From assembly GCF_016862935.1 (NCBI RefSeq), contig NZ_BONX01000053.1:1-64000 (forward strand): a stretch of 64,000 nt of DNA. The letters run 5' to 3'. Shown in pieces: positions 16,975 to 24,710 of the stretch. The stretch's first letter is position 1; each line of letters begins with the position of its first letter. Origin of the DNA: Plantactinospora mayteni. GTDB lineage: Bacteria > Actinomycetota > Actinomycetes > Mycobacteriales > Micromonosporaceae. The notes beneath the pieces are model-generated. The model saw only the letters and a program-made list of their open reading frames with translations, was not told the DNA's origin and searched no databases. A program made the position numbers and the translations under genes.

Positions 16975-18474
16975 TTACAGCGAGCGGAGATACTCGGCGA
17001 CCGTTCCCGGCTCCGCCGGGTCGGCGACCAGCCCGATGTGTCCGTCCGGGCGGACCAGGACCAGGGCGTCGGTGCCGTACGCGTGTGCCGCGTGGCCGCC
17101 GTCGTCGAGGAGGCCGCCCGGCCCGACAAGGTGGGGCTGGACGATGCCGGTGTCGACGTCGCCGAACCCGGCTGCGCAGCGTTCGCCGATGCCGAGCAGG
17201 GTGAAGTGCGGCCCACGGAAGAGGTCGAAGAGGCGAACTGCCGAGCCGGTGACCGGGTCGCGCAGCGGTGCGTCCGGTGCCCGGTCGCCCGGCCGAGATC
17301 CGGCGGAGCGGCTCGCGGTGTGCCGGGAGAGCCGGCTCCACGGGTACCTGAGCATGAGTTGGGTGAGTTCGGGCGTGGCCACGGCGTCCACGCCGCCGCC
17401 CCTCTCCTTGATCGCTTCGAGGACGACGTCGAGCAGCTCCGAGGTGATGTCGAGTAGCCAGCTCGTGATCGGCAGTCGTTCCTCTTCGTACGTGTCGAGC
17501 AGGCCGGGCGCGGCATTGCCGGCCAGCACGAGGCCCAGCTTCCAGCCGAGGTTGTAGGCGTCCTGGATCCCGCTGTTCATGCCGAGGCCACCCGCGATCG
17601 GGTGTACGTGTGCGGCGTCCCCGGCGAGGAACACCCGGCCCACCCGGAGTTGGTCGACCATCCGAACGTTGACCCGGTAGCTGGAGCGCCAGGCCAGATC
17701 GTGCAGTCGTACGCCCGGAACACCGGCGATCCGGTCGAAGGTCTGCTGGAAACGTTCCAGGGTCGGTTCCAGTGGCGAACCGTCCGGGTCGATTTCATGC
17801 GATGCCTGCACCTGGAAGGCGTCGGTGCCGGGGAGCGGACACAGCATGATCCCGCCGTTGCCGGTGAGCCACTGGTGCCAGGCGTCCCGGCCGAGCCCGT
17901 CGACCTCGACGTCGCCGACGGCCATGAGCTGGACGTCCGGCGTCTCGCCGCGCAGGCTCAGGCCGAGCGCCTTGCGGACGGTGCTGCGGCCACCGTCGCA
18001 GCCGACCAGGTATCGCGCCTGGACCTGCGCCTCGCCGACGGTGGCGGTCACCCCGTCGGCGGATTGGCGGAAGTCGCGCAGTTCGGCGCCCAGTTCGACG
18101 GCTACGCCGAAGTCGGCCAGCCGCTCGCGGAGGATCTGCTCCACCCGCCACTGCGGGATCATGAGCCCGGTCGGGTACGGGACGTCCGGGGTAGCCGCCA
18201 CTCCGGCCTCGGGGTCGACCTCGGCGATCACCTCCGCTCCCTGGTACTTCCGATGCGGCAGGTGGGTGACCCCGGAGGCCAGCGTTCGGTCGACCACCCC
18301 GAGGTCGTCGAACACCTCCAGGCTGCGTGGGCTCAACCCCTTGCCCCGGGAGCCGCCCGGAAACTCCGGTGCCCGGTCGACGATCCGCACGGCGACGCCC
18401 CGCCGGGCAAGATCGCATGCGAGCGTCAAGCCGGTCGGGCCGGCACCCACCACCAGGACATCTGTCTGCGTCAT
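16975..18474 (-). CDS. FAD-dependent aromatic monooxygenase (PheA/TfdB family)
   Basis: A 499-residue group A flavoprotein hydroxylase. The FAD-binding G-A-G-P-T-G-L motif is at residues 10-16, and the third FAD motif reads F-L-A-G-D-A-A-H-V-H-P. The segment after it (GGLGMNSGIQDAYNLGWKL) is the classical family signature. A thioredoxin-like C-terminal domain (about 385-499) is present, as in phenol hydroxylases and rifampicin or polyketide monooxygenases. It uses NADPH and O2 to hydroxylate an aromatic or polyketide substrate in the cytoplasm. The ATG at 18474 overlaps a shared regulatory region with the divergent tetR gene, which probably represses it and responds to the substrate or a drug. 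Confidence 0.9.
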   Translation of the reverse strand: MTQTDVLVVGAGPTGLTLACDLARRGVAVRIVDRAPEFPGGSRGKGLSPRSLEVFDDLGVVDRTLASGVTHLPHRKYQGAEVIAEVDPEAGVAATPDVPYPTGLMIPQWRVEQILRERLADFGVAVELGAELRDFRQSADGVTATVGEAQVQARYLVGCDGGRSTVRKALGLSLRGETPDVQLMAVGDVEVDGLGRDAWHQWLTGNGGIMLCPLPGTDAFQVQASHEIDPDGSPLEPTLERFQQTFDRIAGVPGVRLHDLAWRSSYRVNVRMVDQLRVGRVFLAGDAAHVHPIAGGLGMNSGIQDAYNLGWKLGLVLAGNAAPGLLDTYEEERLPITSWLLDITSELLDVVLEAIKERGGGVDAVATPELTQLMLRYPWSRLSRHTASRSAGSRPGDRAPDAPLRDPVTGSAVRLFDLFRGPHFTLLGIGERCAAGFGDVDTGIVQPHLVGPGGLLDDGGHAAHAYGTDALVLVRPDGHIGLVADPAEPGTVAEYLRSL

Positions 18475-18485
18475 GCCTCCATAAA

Positions 18486-18536
18486 AGCGTTACTGGGTTA
18501 AAAAAGCAACCTGGTCATTAATGTTACGCTGACCAG
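18486..18536. promoter_or_regulatory. Shared TetR operator region
   Basis: CTGGTCA (18511-18517) and TGACCAG (18530-18536) form a perfect inverted repeat ending one base before the tetR ATG. AGCGTTAC (18486-18493) and GTTACGCT (18523-18530) form a second, near-perfect pair. The short AT-rich gap between divergent genes fits autorepression and control of the monooxygenase. Confidence 0.6.
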
Positions 18537-19166
18537 ATGACCGAGCCGACAGGTCTGCGGGCCCGCAAGAAGGCACGCACCCACGACGCCATCGCCGACG
18601 CGGCGATCTCGCTGTTCCTGGCGCGCGGCTTCGACCAGGTCTCGGTCAACGACATCGCCGCGACGGCCGAGGTCTCCAAGCCGACCCTCTTCCGATACTT
18701 CGCCACCAAGGAGGATCTGGTCCTGCACCGCTTCGCGGACCACAACGGCGAGGCCGCCCGGGTCGTACGCGCCCGCCAGCCCGGCGACTCACCGTTGACC
18801 GCGCTGCACCGGCACTTCCGGGCCGGGCTCGACCGTCACGACCCGGTCACCGGCCTCAACGACCACCCCGAGGTGGTGGCGTTTCATCGGCTGGTGTTCG
18901 GCACCCCGAGCCTGGCGGGCCGGCTCACCCGCTACCTGCTCGACGACGAGGAGGCGCTGGCGGGCGCCCTCGGCCCGGGCATCGAGGCACGACTCCGGGC
19001 CGCCCAGGTGCTCGCGGTCCAACGGGTACTCGCCCGGACCAACTGGCAGAAGATCGCCGACGGACGAACCGCCCCCGAGGTCCATCCCGAGGCTGTCGCC
19101 GACGCCGACCAGGCATTCGCCCAACTGCGGTCCGGAACCGGCGGCACCACCCACCACGGCTCATAG
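18537..19166 (+). CDS. TetR family regulator
   Basis: A 209-residue repressor with an N-terminal HTH (about 10-57): A-I-S-L-F-L-A-R-G-F, then VSVNDIAATAEVSKPTLFRY with the K-E-D-L end. The ligand domain is of the type often annotated as acyl-CoA-like TetR (MftR-like). It is divergently oriented to the FAD monooxygenase with only 62 nt between the starts. The operator repeat abuts its start codon, and the mRNA is therefore probably leaderless or nearly so, since no RBS can be seen. It likely controls the monooxygenase and itself. Confidence 0.9.
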   Translation: MTEPTGLRARKKARTHDAIADAAISLFLARGFDQVSVNDIAATAEVSKPTLFRYFATKEDLVLHRFADHNGEAARVVRARQPGDSPLTALHRHFRAGLDRHDPVTGLNDHPEVVAFHRLVFGTPSLAGRLTRYLLDDEEALAGALGPGIEARLRAAQVLAVQRVLARTNWQKIADGRTAPEVHPEAVADADQAFAQLRSGTGGTTHHGS

Positions 19167-19361
19167 GCTCGGGCGGCACACCTCTCGGCCGGCCACGATC
19201 GGGATGTCCGGGTGTAGAGCCTGGTGACATCCGTGGGCGCCGGACATCCGGCTAGCCCTACAACATCCCTTGAACGCCATCCCTGACAGCCGTCGTGCCG
19301 GTCGACTGGCAAGTCGTTCTGAGCACCTGCTAGCTTCTCTTGGCATGTGCGGGGTTTCGCT

Positions 19362-19715
19362 ATGAGTAGACCCGGCCCGACCGGTGACGACCTGGTACGG
19401 GTGCTGGCCACGCTGGCCAACCCGCACCGGTTGCGGGTCGTCGCGGCGCTGGTCCGAGAACGCAACTACGTGAGCCGGCTCGCCCGCCAGCTCGGCATCA
19501 GCCGGGCACTGCTCCAGGTCCACCTGCGAAAGCTGGAGGCGGCCGGCCTGGTGTCGGCGCAACTTGAGTTGTCAGAGGACGGGAAGGCAATGAAGTTCTA
19601 CGAGGTCAACCAGTTCGACTACCGGCTGACGCCGGACGCCGTAGCGGCGGCGGAACAGACGCTGAGCCTTCCGGAACCGGGCGAGCGGGGCGTCGAGGAG
19701 GGATCGCGGTCATGA
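19362..19715 (+). CDS. ArsR-like winged-helix regulator
   Basis: A 117-residue winged-helix protein. Helix 1 reads V-L-A-T-L-A-N-P-H-R-L-R-V-V, followed by VSRLARQLGISRALLQVHLR as the HTH and a wing with D-G-K-A-M-K-F-Y-E-V. There are no cysteine metal ligands as in ArsR proper, so the cue is not a thiol-bound metal. The ATG at 19362 starts just before the fold; an alternative GTG five codons upstream exists. Its stop overlaps the next start as ATGA, so it is translationally coupled to a small membrane protein, suggesting a two-part regulator in which the membrane protein may control the DNA-binding one. Confidence 0.8.
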   Translation: MSRPGPTGDDLVRVLATLANPHRLRVVAALVRERNYVSRLARQLGISRALLQVHLRKLEAAGLVSAQLELSEDGKAMKFYEVNQFDYRLTPDAVAAAEQTLSLPEPGERGVEEGSRS

Positions 19716-19981
19716 GCGAACACGACTGGACGGAAGTCGTCGGGGCAGTCGGTCTCTTCGCCCTGGTCATCAGCGTGATCACCACGATCATCGTGCAGGT
19801 GGCCCGGACCTGGCGGGCCAAAGCGGTGCTCGCCCGCGAGGGGGAGTACAAGCGGCTCGCCGAGACGGCGGTGCGGACCCAGGAGGGCACCGAACGTCAG
19901 TTGGCCGAACTCGGCAGCCGGCTCAGCCAGATGGAAGCCCGGATGACATCCCTGGAGCGCGTACTCAAGGAGGTCGAGTAG
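19712..19981 (+). CDS. Small membrane protein with C-terminal coiled coil
   Basis: An 89-residue protein with one membrane helix (about 9-31), a short basic stretch (RTWRAKAV), then a heptad-patterned helix (about 45-89) rich in Glu, Leu and Arg. The start codon lies inside the stop of the wHTH gene (ATGA). Such coiled coils usually drive dimerisation or bind a partner. By analogy with pairs such as PadR/ArsR-like regulators next to small membrane proteins, it may sequester the regulator at the membrane. That role is inference; no family name can be assigned. Confidence 0.75.
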   Translation: MSEHDWTEVVGAVGLFALVISVITTIIVQVARTWRAKAVLAREGEYKRLAETAVRTQEGTERQLAELGSRLSQMEARMTSLERVLKEVE

Positions 19982-20077
19982 CGGCTGCGGCCGTGCCGAC
20001 CTGCTGCGGCCGTGCCGCCCCGGCGCCTCCGTGCCGACCCGCCCCGGTTGTGCTGAGCCGCTGCGGCCGATCCGGGC

Positions 20078-20111
20078 CCTGGGCCGTCGAGCGCCAACTC
20101 GACGGCCCAGG
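20078..20111. terminator. Strong hairpin terminator
   Basis: A perfect 14-bp stem (20078-20091 with 20098-20111) with loop CGCCAA lies 97 nt after the small membrane protein gene and before the peptidase gene. Confidence 0.75.
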
Positions 20112-20182
20112 AGGAAGAAGCACCGCCTCGCCCACGGGCGAGTTCTGCGCGCAACACTCCTTCACCGAAAGGACATCACCCC

Positions 20183-21721
20183 ATGCTGTACGAACGCAAT
20201 CCGACCCGGCGTCGAGCCGTCCGCCGGGCCACCGCCTGGGGTACGGCGATCGCCGCCGCCGTGATGCTGGCCGGTGCCGGTGCTCCGGGGGCGAGCGGAG
20301 CGGCGTTGCCGCCTGACGCCCCGGGCGTCGACTGGAGTCCGTGCGCCGAGGACGCCACCGCGCGGTGCGGCACCCTCTCGGTGCCGATCGACTGGGACCA
20401 GCCGGCCGGCCCGACGTTCGAGCTGGCGCTCGCCCGCCGCACCGCCACCGATCCCGCCGCCCGGGTGGGCACCCTGGTCTTCGGGCCCGGCGGCCCCGGC
20501 GACTCCGGGGTGAGCCGGGTGGTGGAGGGCATCAACCGGTTCAGCCCCGAACTCCGGCGCCGGTTCGACATCGTCAGCTTCGACCCGCGCGGCGTCGGCC
20601 GGAGCAGCCCGGTGCGCTGTTCGACCGACCTGCTCGCCCAGCGGCCCGCACCGGTGTTGACCAGCCAGGCCGACTTCGACGCCACGGTGGCGTACAACCG
20701 GCGGCTGTGGGCGGACTGCCGGGCCCGGACCGGGCCGGTCTTCGCGCACGCCGACACCCGCGGCATGGCGCGGGACCTGGACGCCATCCGGGCAGCCCTT
20801 GGCGAGGCGAAGCTGACGTACCACGGCAGTTCGTACGGGACCCTGCTCGGCGAGCGGTACGCCGAACTGTTCCCGCACCGGGTCCGGGCGATGGTGCTGG
20901 AGAGCGTGATGGATCCCAGCCTCGACACCCGGGACTTCCTGAACACCCAGACCGCCGCCGCACAGGACTCGTTCGACGCGTTCGTGGCGTGGTGTGACCG
21001 TACCGAGAGCTGTGCGCTGCACGGGCGGGACGTCCGCGCGGTCTGGGCCGAGCTGCTCGACCGGGCCGGGCGCGGGGAGGTACCCGACCCGAAGAACCCG
21101 TCGGCGACGCTGACCCCGTACGCCCTCAGCGGTTTCCTCGCGCCGCGTGCGCTCTACGACCCCGACTACGCCGGGCTGGCGCGGACCATCAGCACGCTGA
21201 GCACGGCGACACCCGACGAGGCTGGCGAGGCGGACGAGGCGAAGCCGAACGGCCCGGCCACGTCGGCGACCCAGACCAGCAGCAACTACCTGGCGATCTT
21301 CTGCCAGGACTGGCACCTGCCGATCCGGGACTACCGGGAGTACGCCGCCCGGGTCCGTGAGATGGCCCGGATCGGGACCGACCTGCCGTACCCGCAGGCG
21401 CTGGCGGCGCTGGAGTCGTGCCTCGGCACACCCCGGGTCGACAACCCGCCGCAGCGGTTGCAGATCCGCACCGACCGGCCGCTCCTGCTGCTCAACTCCG
21501 TGCACGATCCCGCCGCCGGGTACAACTGGGCCACGAACGTCGCCCAGCAGCTTGGCCGGCACGGTGTGCTGCTCAGCTACGAGGGGGCCGGGCACGGCGT
21601 CTACAACGTCAGCCCGTGTACCCGGGACACCATCGACCGCTACCTGACCTCGTTGGTCGTGCCGGCCAGCGGCACCAGTTGCCCCGCCGTCGAACCGTCC
21701 CCGGCCCGCACCGCCCGATAG
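20183..21721 (+). CDS. Secreted TAP-like alpha/beta-hydrolase peptidase
   Basis: A 512-residue exported serine hydrolase of the tripeptidyl-aminopeptidase (SlpD/SlpE-like) group. The signal peptide spans about 1-39 (Arg-rich start, then AAVMLAGAG and an ASGA end). The oxyanion motif G-P-G-G-P-G-D-S-G is at 101-109, and the nucleophile is Ser217 in G-S-S-Y-G. The late Asp is in H-D-P-A-A-G and the His in G-A-G-H-G-V-Y, within the C-terminal TAP-C domain. It should remove N-terminal peptides outside the cell. The ATG follows GAAAGGACATCACCCC. It is flanked by hairpins on both sides and so is monocistronic. Confidence 0.88.
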   Translation: MLYERNPTRRRAVRRATAWGTAIAAAVMLAGAGAPGASGAALPPDAPGVDWSPCAEDATARCGTLSVPIDWDQPAGPTFELALARRTATDPAARVGTLVFGPGGPGDSGVSRVVEGINRFSPELRRRFDIVSFDPRGVGRSSPVRCSTDLLAQRPAPVLTSQADFDATVAYNRRLWADCRARTGPVFAHADTRGMARDLDAIRAALGEAKLTYHGSSYGTLLGERYAELFPHRVRAMVLESVMDPSLDTRDFLNTQTAAAQDSFDAFVAWCDRTESCALHGRDVRAVWAELLDRAGRGEVPDPKNPSATLTPYALSGFLAPRALYDPDYAGLARTISTLSTATPDEAGEADEAKPNGPATSATQTSSNYLAIFCQDWHLPIRDYREYAARVREMARIGTDLPYPQALAALESCLGTPRVDNPPQRLQIRTDRPLLLLNSVHDPAAGYNWATNVAQQLGRHGVLLSYEGAGHGVYNVSPCTRDTIDRYLTSLVVPASGTSCPAVEPSPARTAR

Positions 21722-21758
21722 TCCCGCACCGCCCGATAGTCCCACTCCGCCCGATGGG
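21705..21758. repeat. 18-bp tandem repeat spanning the stop codon
   Basis: Two exact copies of CCCGCACCGCCCGATAGT (21705-21722 and 21723-21740) and one diverged copy (21741-21758) overlap the end of the peptidase gene. The third copy runs into the terminator stem. Confidence 0.8.
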
Positions 21759-21798
21759 GAACTTTCCCGGCGTCCTGCCCCCGGGAAGGTTCCCCATC
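21753..21798. terminator. Long hairpin terminator
   Basis: An 18-bp stem (21753-21770 with 21781-21798) contains one G-U type mismatch and a 10-nt loop, 32 nt after the peptidase stop. The next 100 bases hold further GC-rich imperfect repeats based on GCCGAGGAGCCA but no gene. Confidence 0.8.
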
Positions 21799-22120
21799 GC
21801 CGTCTCGCCCCTGACCCGAGCGGCGCCGAGGAGCCACCTGGCCGGCGCCGAGGAGCCATCGGCCGGCGCTGGGCAGCCGTCGGCCGACGCCGGGGAGCGC
21901 CACCCGGCAGGGGCGGGGTGGCCGTCTCTCACCAGTTCGTGCCGACCTCCGCCCGGCGGGCCGGGCGGAGCGCAGGATCCTCCGCAGACTTGATGCGGGG
22001 CGACCGGGTGGCGATCATCAGGTGGATGGCCGGCCGTCAGCCCCGGGACAACTCGACGGCAGATCCTGGTGGCAGTCGCCGGGAATGCTCGGTCGACCGG
22101 TTGAACGGAGAGGTGACCAC

Positions 22121-22696
22121 GTGGATTCCGGCCTGGTACTGGTGAGCGGGCTGGCGGTGCTGGCCCTGCTGGTGATCGTCCCGCTGATCGCCGCGGTGCG
22201 CGGCTACAACCGGCTCGTACGGCTGCGTGCTCAGGTGCAGGCGTCCTGGGCGCAGGTCGACGTCCAACTCAGGCGGCGGCACTCGCTGATTCCGAACCTG
22301 GTGGAGACGGTGCGCGGATACGCGCAACACGAGCGGGCCACACTGGAGGCGGTGACCGCCGCCCGCGTCGCCGCGATGGGGACCCCGGGCGGTACGCCGG
22401 AGCGGGTCGCCGTCGAGGGTGCGCTGACCCAGGCGCTCGGCCGGTTGTTCGCGGTCGCCGAGGCGTACCCACAGTTGCGGGCCAGCGAGAACTTCGGTGA
22501 ACTCCAGCGTGAACTCGCCGGCACCGAAGACAAGATCGCGTACGCCCGGCAGTTCTACAACAGCGCCGTACAGTCGCTGAACACCGCGGTTCAGACCCTG
22601 CCCACCAACGTCATCGCCGCGATGGGCGGCTTCCGTGCCGAGCGGTACTTCGAGGCGGCCGACGGCGAGCGTGCCGACGTGCCGGTGCGGTTCTGA
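22121..22696 (+). CDS. LemA family protein
   Basis: A 191-residue protein with one N-terminal membrane helix (about 5-25), then the conserved LemA helical bundle. It has Y-N-R-L-V-R-L-R, QASWAQVDVQLRRRHSLIPN, V-E-T-V-R-G-Y, and later L-R-A-S-E-N-F-G-E-L-Q-R-E-L and ARQFYNSAVQSLN. LemA proteins are membrane-anchored with the bundle outside; their role is poorly known but they commonly pair with DUF2207 or TPM proteins. The GTG start follows GGAGAGG. The DUF2207 gene begins 27 nt downstream, so the two form an operon. Confidence 0.9.
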   Translation: MDSGLVLVSGLAVLALLVIVPLIAAVRGYNRLVRLRAQVQASWAQVDVQLRRRHSLIPNLVETVRGYAQHERATLEAVTAARVAAMGTPGGTPERVAVEGALTQALGRLFAVAEAYPQLRASENFGELQRELAGTEDKIAYARQFYNSAVQSLNTAVQTLPTNVIAAMGGFRAERYFEAADGERADVPVRF

Positions 22697-22723
22697 CGGC
22701 CGGACGAGGGCTGGAGCGGCACG

Positions 22724-24610
22724 ATGAACCCCGTTGACCTGGCCATCGAGCTGGGGCTGCCGGTGGCGGTCCTCGCCGTCTGGACCGCCGTCTACCTGAC
22801 CGCCCGGCTGCTCACCCGGCCGGTCACCCCCTCCGCCGCCCCGGCCTCGATGGAACTGCCCGGCCCGGAGTCCCCGGCGGTGGTCAGCCTGCTGGTCAAC
22901 CGGTGGAGCATCACCGTCGACGCCGCCGAGTCGACCCTGCTCGACCTCGCCGCCCGGGGCTATCTCGAACTGCGGCAGGCCGGACCCGATCCGCGCGACA
23001 GTACCGTGCATCCGACCGGCCGCAGCGACGGGCTGAACAGCTACGAGCGGCAGGTCCTCGACCGGGTGACCGAGCGCGCGGTCGGTGGGGTGGTGCCGTT
23101 GACCGCGCTGGCCTTCGCCGACGAGAAGCGCGCCGCGAACTGGTCGGGTTCGCTGGGCCGGGCGGTCATCGCCGAGGCCCGCCAGCGCGGTCTGACCCGG
23201 CGCAGGTTTCCCCGGAGCCTGGCCACCGCGCTCGGGGTACTCGGCGGGATCGCCGGACTCGGTGTCGCGGCCGGCGCCTACCACTACCTGTCCCGGACCG
23301 GGGACACCGACCGGTGGGAAGGGGTGGCCGTCGCCTTCTTCGTCACGACGACGATCCTGTCCACCGTCGCCGGACGGAACATGGGCGAACGGGACACCCC
23401 GCAGGGTCGGGCCGTCGCCGCCCGCTGGCTCGGCCTACGCGGATGGCTGGCCGGGCACGAGGCGTTCGCCGACCTGCCTCCCGCGGCCGTGACGGTCTGG
23501 GGCCGCTACCTGCCGTACGGCGCCGCGCTCGGCGTCACCCGGGTGGCCTCGCAGGTCGTCCACCTCGGCCTGGCCGACCGGAGCCGCCTCTGGTCGGCGT
23601 ACGGCGGCACCTGGCGCCAGGTCGACGTCAGCTACCCGCACACCCTGCCACGGTACGGCCAGTCGCTCGGTTGGCCCGCCGTTCGCGCGTTGGGTGCCGT
23701 CGGGTTCGGCTGGTCGCTCCTCGGCGTCGTCGGACCGGCGCTGCTCGGGGGAGAGAGCACAACTGCCACCGACCCGGGCGAGGACCTGCTCGGCCGTTGG
23801 CTCACGCCGTGGCGGCACCTTCCCGACCTGGACCCGGTCACCCTCGGCGTCATGCTGGTCGGGCTGGCCCTGCTCGGCTACGCCGGGTACACAATGATCC
23901 GGGTGTTCGTCGACCTGTCGACGCCGGCTACGGTCTCCGGCGAGGTGATCTGGCATCAGATGTGGCGGTTCACCACGCCGGAGAACAGCAGCGAGCGGAT
24001 ACCGGTCAACTACTACCTGGTCATCGACGACGGCCGGTCCGACCGGACCCGGGCCTGGATCCTGCCCAAGGAGATCGCCGGCCAGTGCGAACTGGGTGAC
24101 GTGGTCAGCGCACGGGTCCGGCGGTGGACCCGCCGGGTCAAGAAGGTCACCGTGCTACGGGCGGCCCGCCGCGTGCCGGCCGTGGTCGAGGCCCCGACCG
24201 GCACGCCGACCGCGGCAAACCTGGGCGCGGAGACCCTGCTGACCGTCGACGAACTCGGCGCCGCGGTGGGTCGCCAGGTGCGACCGGACCGGACCGCGGG
24301 CCACGTCAAGGACAAGCGATTCGGGTACGCCAACTTCAACGACCTGGCGGGCAGATCGGCGGTCTCGGTGAGTGTGGTCCACGGCCGGTCCGGTCGACTG
24401 ATCATGGTCATCGGCAAGGGAACCGGGCAACCACTGCCGACACCACAGGGCGACGAGGCGTACCTCGCCAGGGACCGGGTGGTGGGCCGTCGGGGCGACG
24501 TGGTGGTCATGCTCCAGCCGGGGCAGGGCGTCACCGCCACCCAACTGGCCGGGCTGCTTCCGGTCGCGCTGGCGCGGGCCGCCGACCAGAGCGCCGCCCG
24601 GACACCCTGA
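22724..24610 (+). CDS. DUF2207-like membrane protein
   Basis: A 628-residue membrane protein in an operon with lemA. Helices are predicted near 8-28, 168-186, 200-216, 320-345 and 375-398. The cytoplasmic region between the first helices (VSLLVNRWSITVDAAESTLLDLAARGYLEL) is the winged-helix-like segment typical of DUF2207 proteins. The C-terminal third is soluble and contains a repeat-like beta segment (V-T-V-L-R-A-A-R-R). Many DUF2207 proteins begin with an outer beta domain, which is missing here, so this is a short variant or a distinct subfamily. No enzymatic residues stand out. Together with LemA it may be part of an envelope-stress assembly. Confidence 0.7.
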   Translation: MNPVDLAIELGLPVAVLAVWTAVYLTARLLTRPVTPSAAPASMELPGPESPAVVSLLVNRWSITVDAAESTLLDLAARGYLELRQAGPDPRDSTVHPTGRSDGLNSYERQVLDRVTERAVGGVVPLTALAFADEKRAANWSGSLGRAVIAEARQRGLTRRRFPRSLATALGVLGGIAGLGVAAGAYHYLSRTGDTDRWEGVAVAFFVTTTILSTVAGRNMGERDTPQGRAVAARWLGLRGWLAGHEAFADLPPAAVTVWGRYLPYGAALGVTRVASQVVHLGLADRSRLWSAYGGTWRQVDVSYPHTLPRYGQSLGWPAVRALGAVGFGWSLLGVVGPALLGGESTTATDPGEDLLGRWLTPWRHLPDLDPVTLGVMLVGLALLGYAGYTMIRVFVDLSTPATVSGEVIWHQMWRFTTPENSSERIPVNYYLVIDDGRSDRTRAWILPKEIAGQCELGDVVSARVRRWTRRVKKVTVLRAARRVPAVVEAPTGTPTAANLGAETLLTVDELGAAVGRQVRPDRTAGHVKDKRFGYANFNDLAGRSAVSVSVVHGRSGRLIMVIGKGTGQPLPTPQGDEAYLARDRVVGRRGDVVVMLQPGQGVTATQLAGLLPVALARAADQSAARTP

Positions 24611-24617
24611 CGACGCC

Positions 24618-24678
24618 GCGCCCGGACGCACGCTGACGGCACTGCGCCCGGACGCACGCTGACGGCACTGCGCCCGGA
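24618..24678. repeat. 26-bp tandem repeat
   Basis: Two exact copies of a 26-bp unit (24618-24643 and 24644-24669, starting GCGCCCGGACGCACGCTGAC) and the start of a third lie just after the DUF2207 stop, between convergent genes. Confidence 0.8.
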
Positions 24679-24710
24679 AGCGCTGACCACGGGGCTTTCC
24701 GGGCGTCCGG

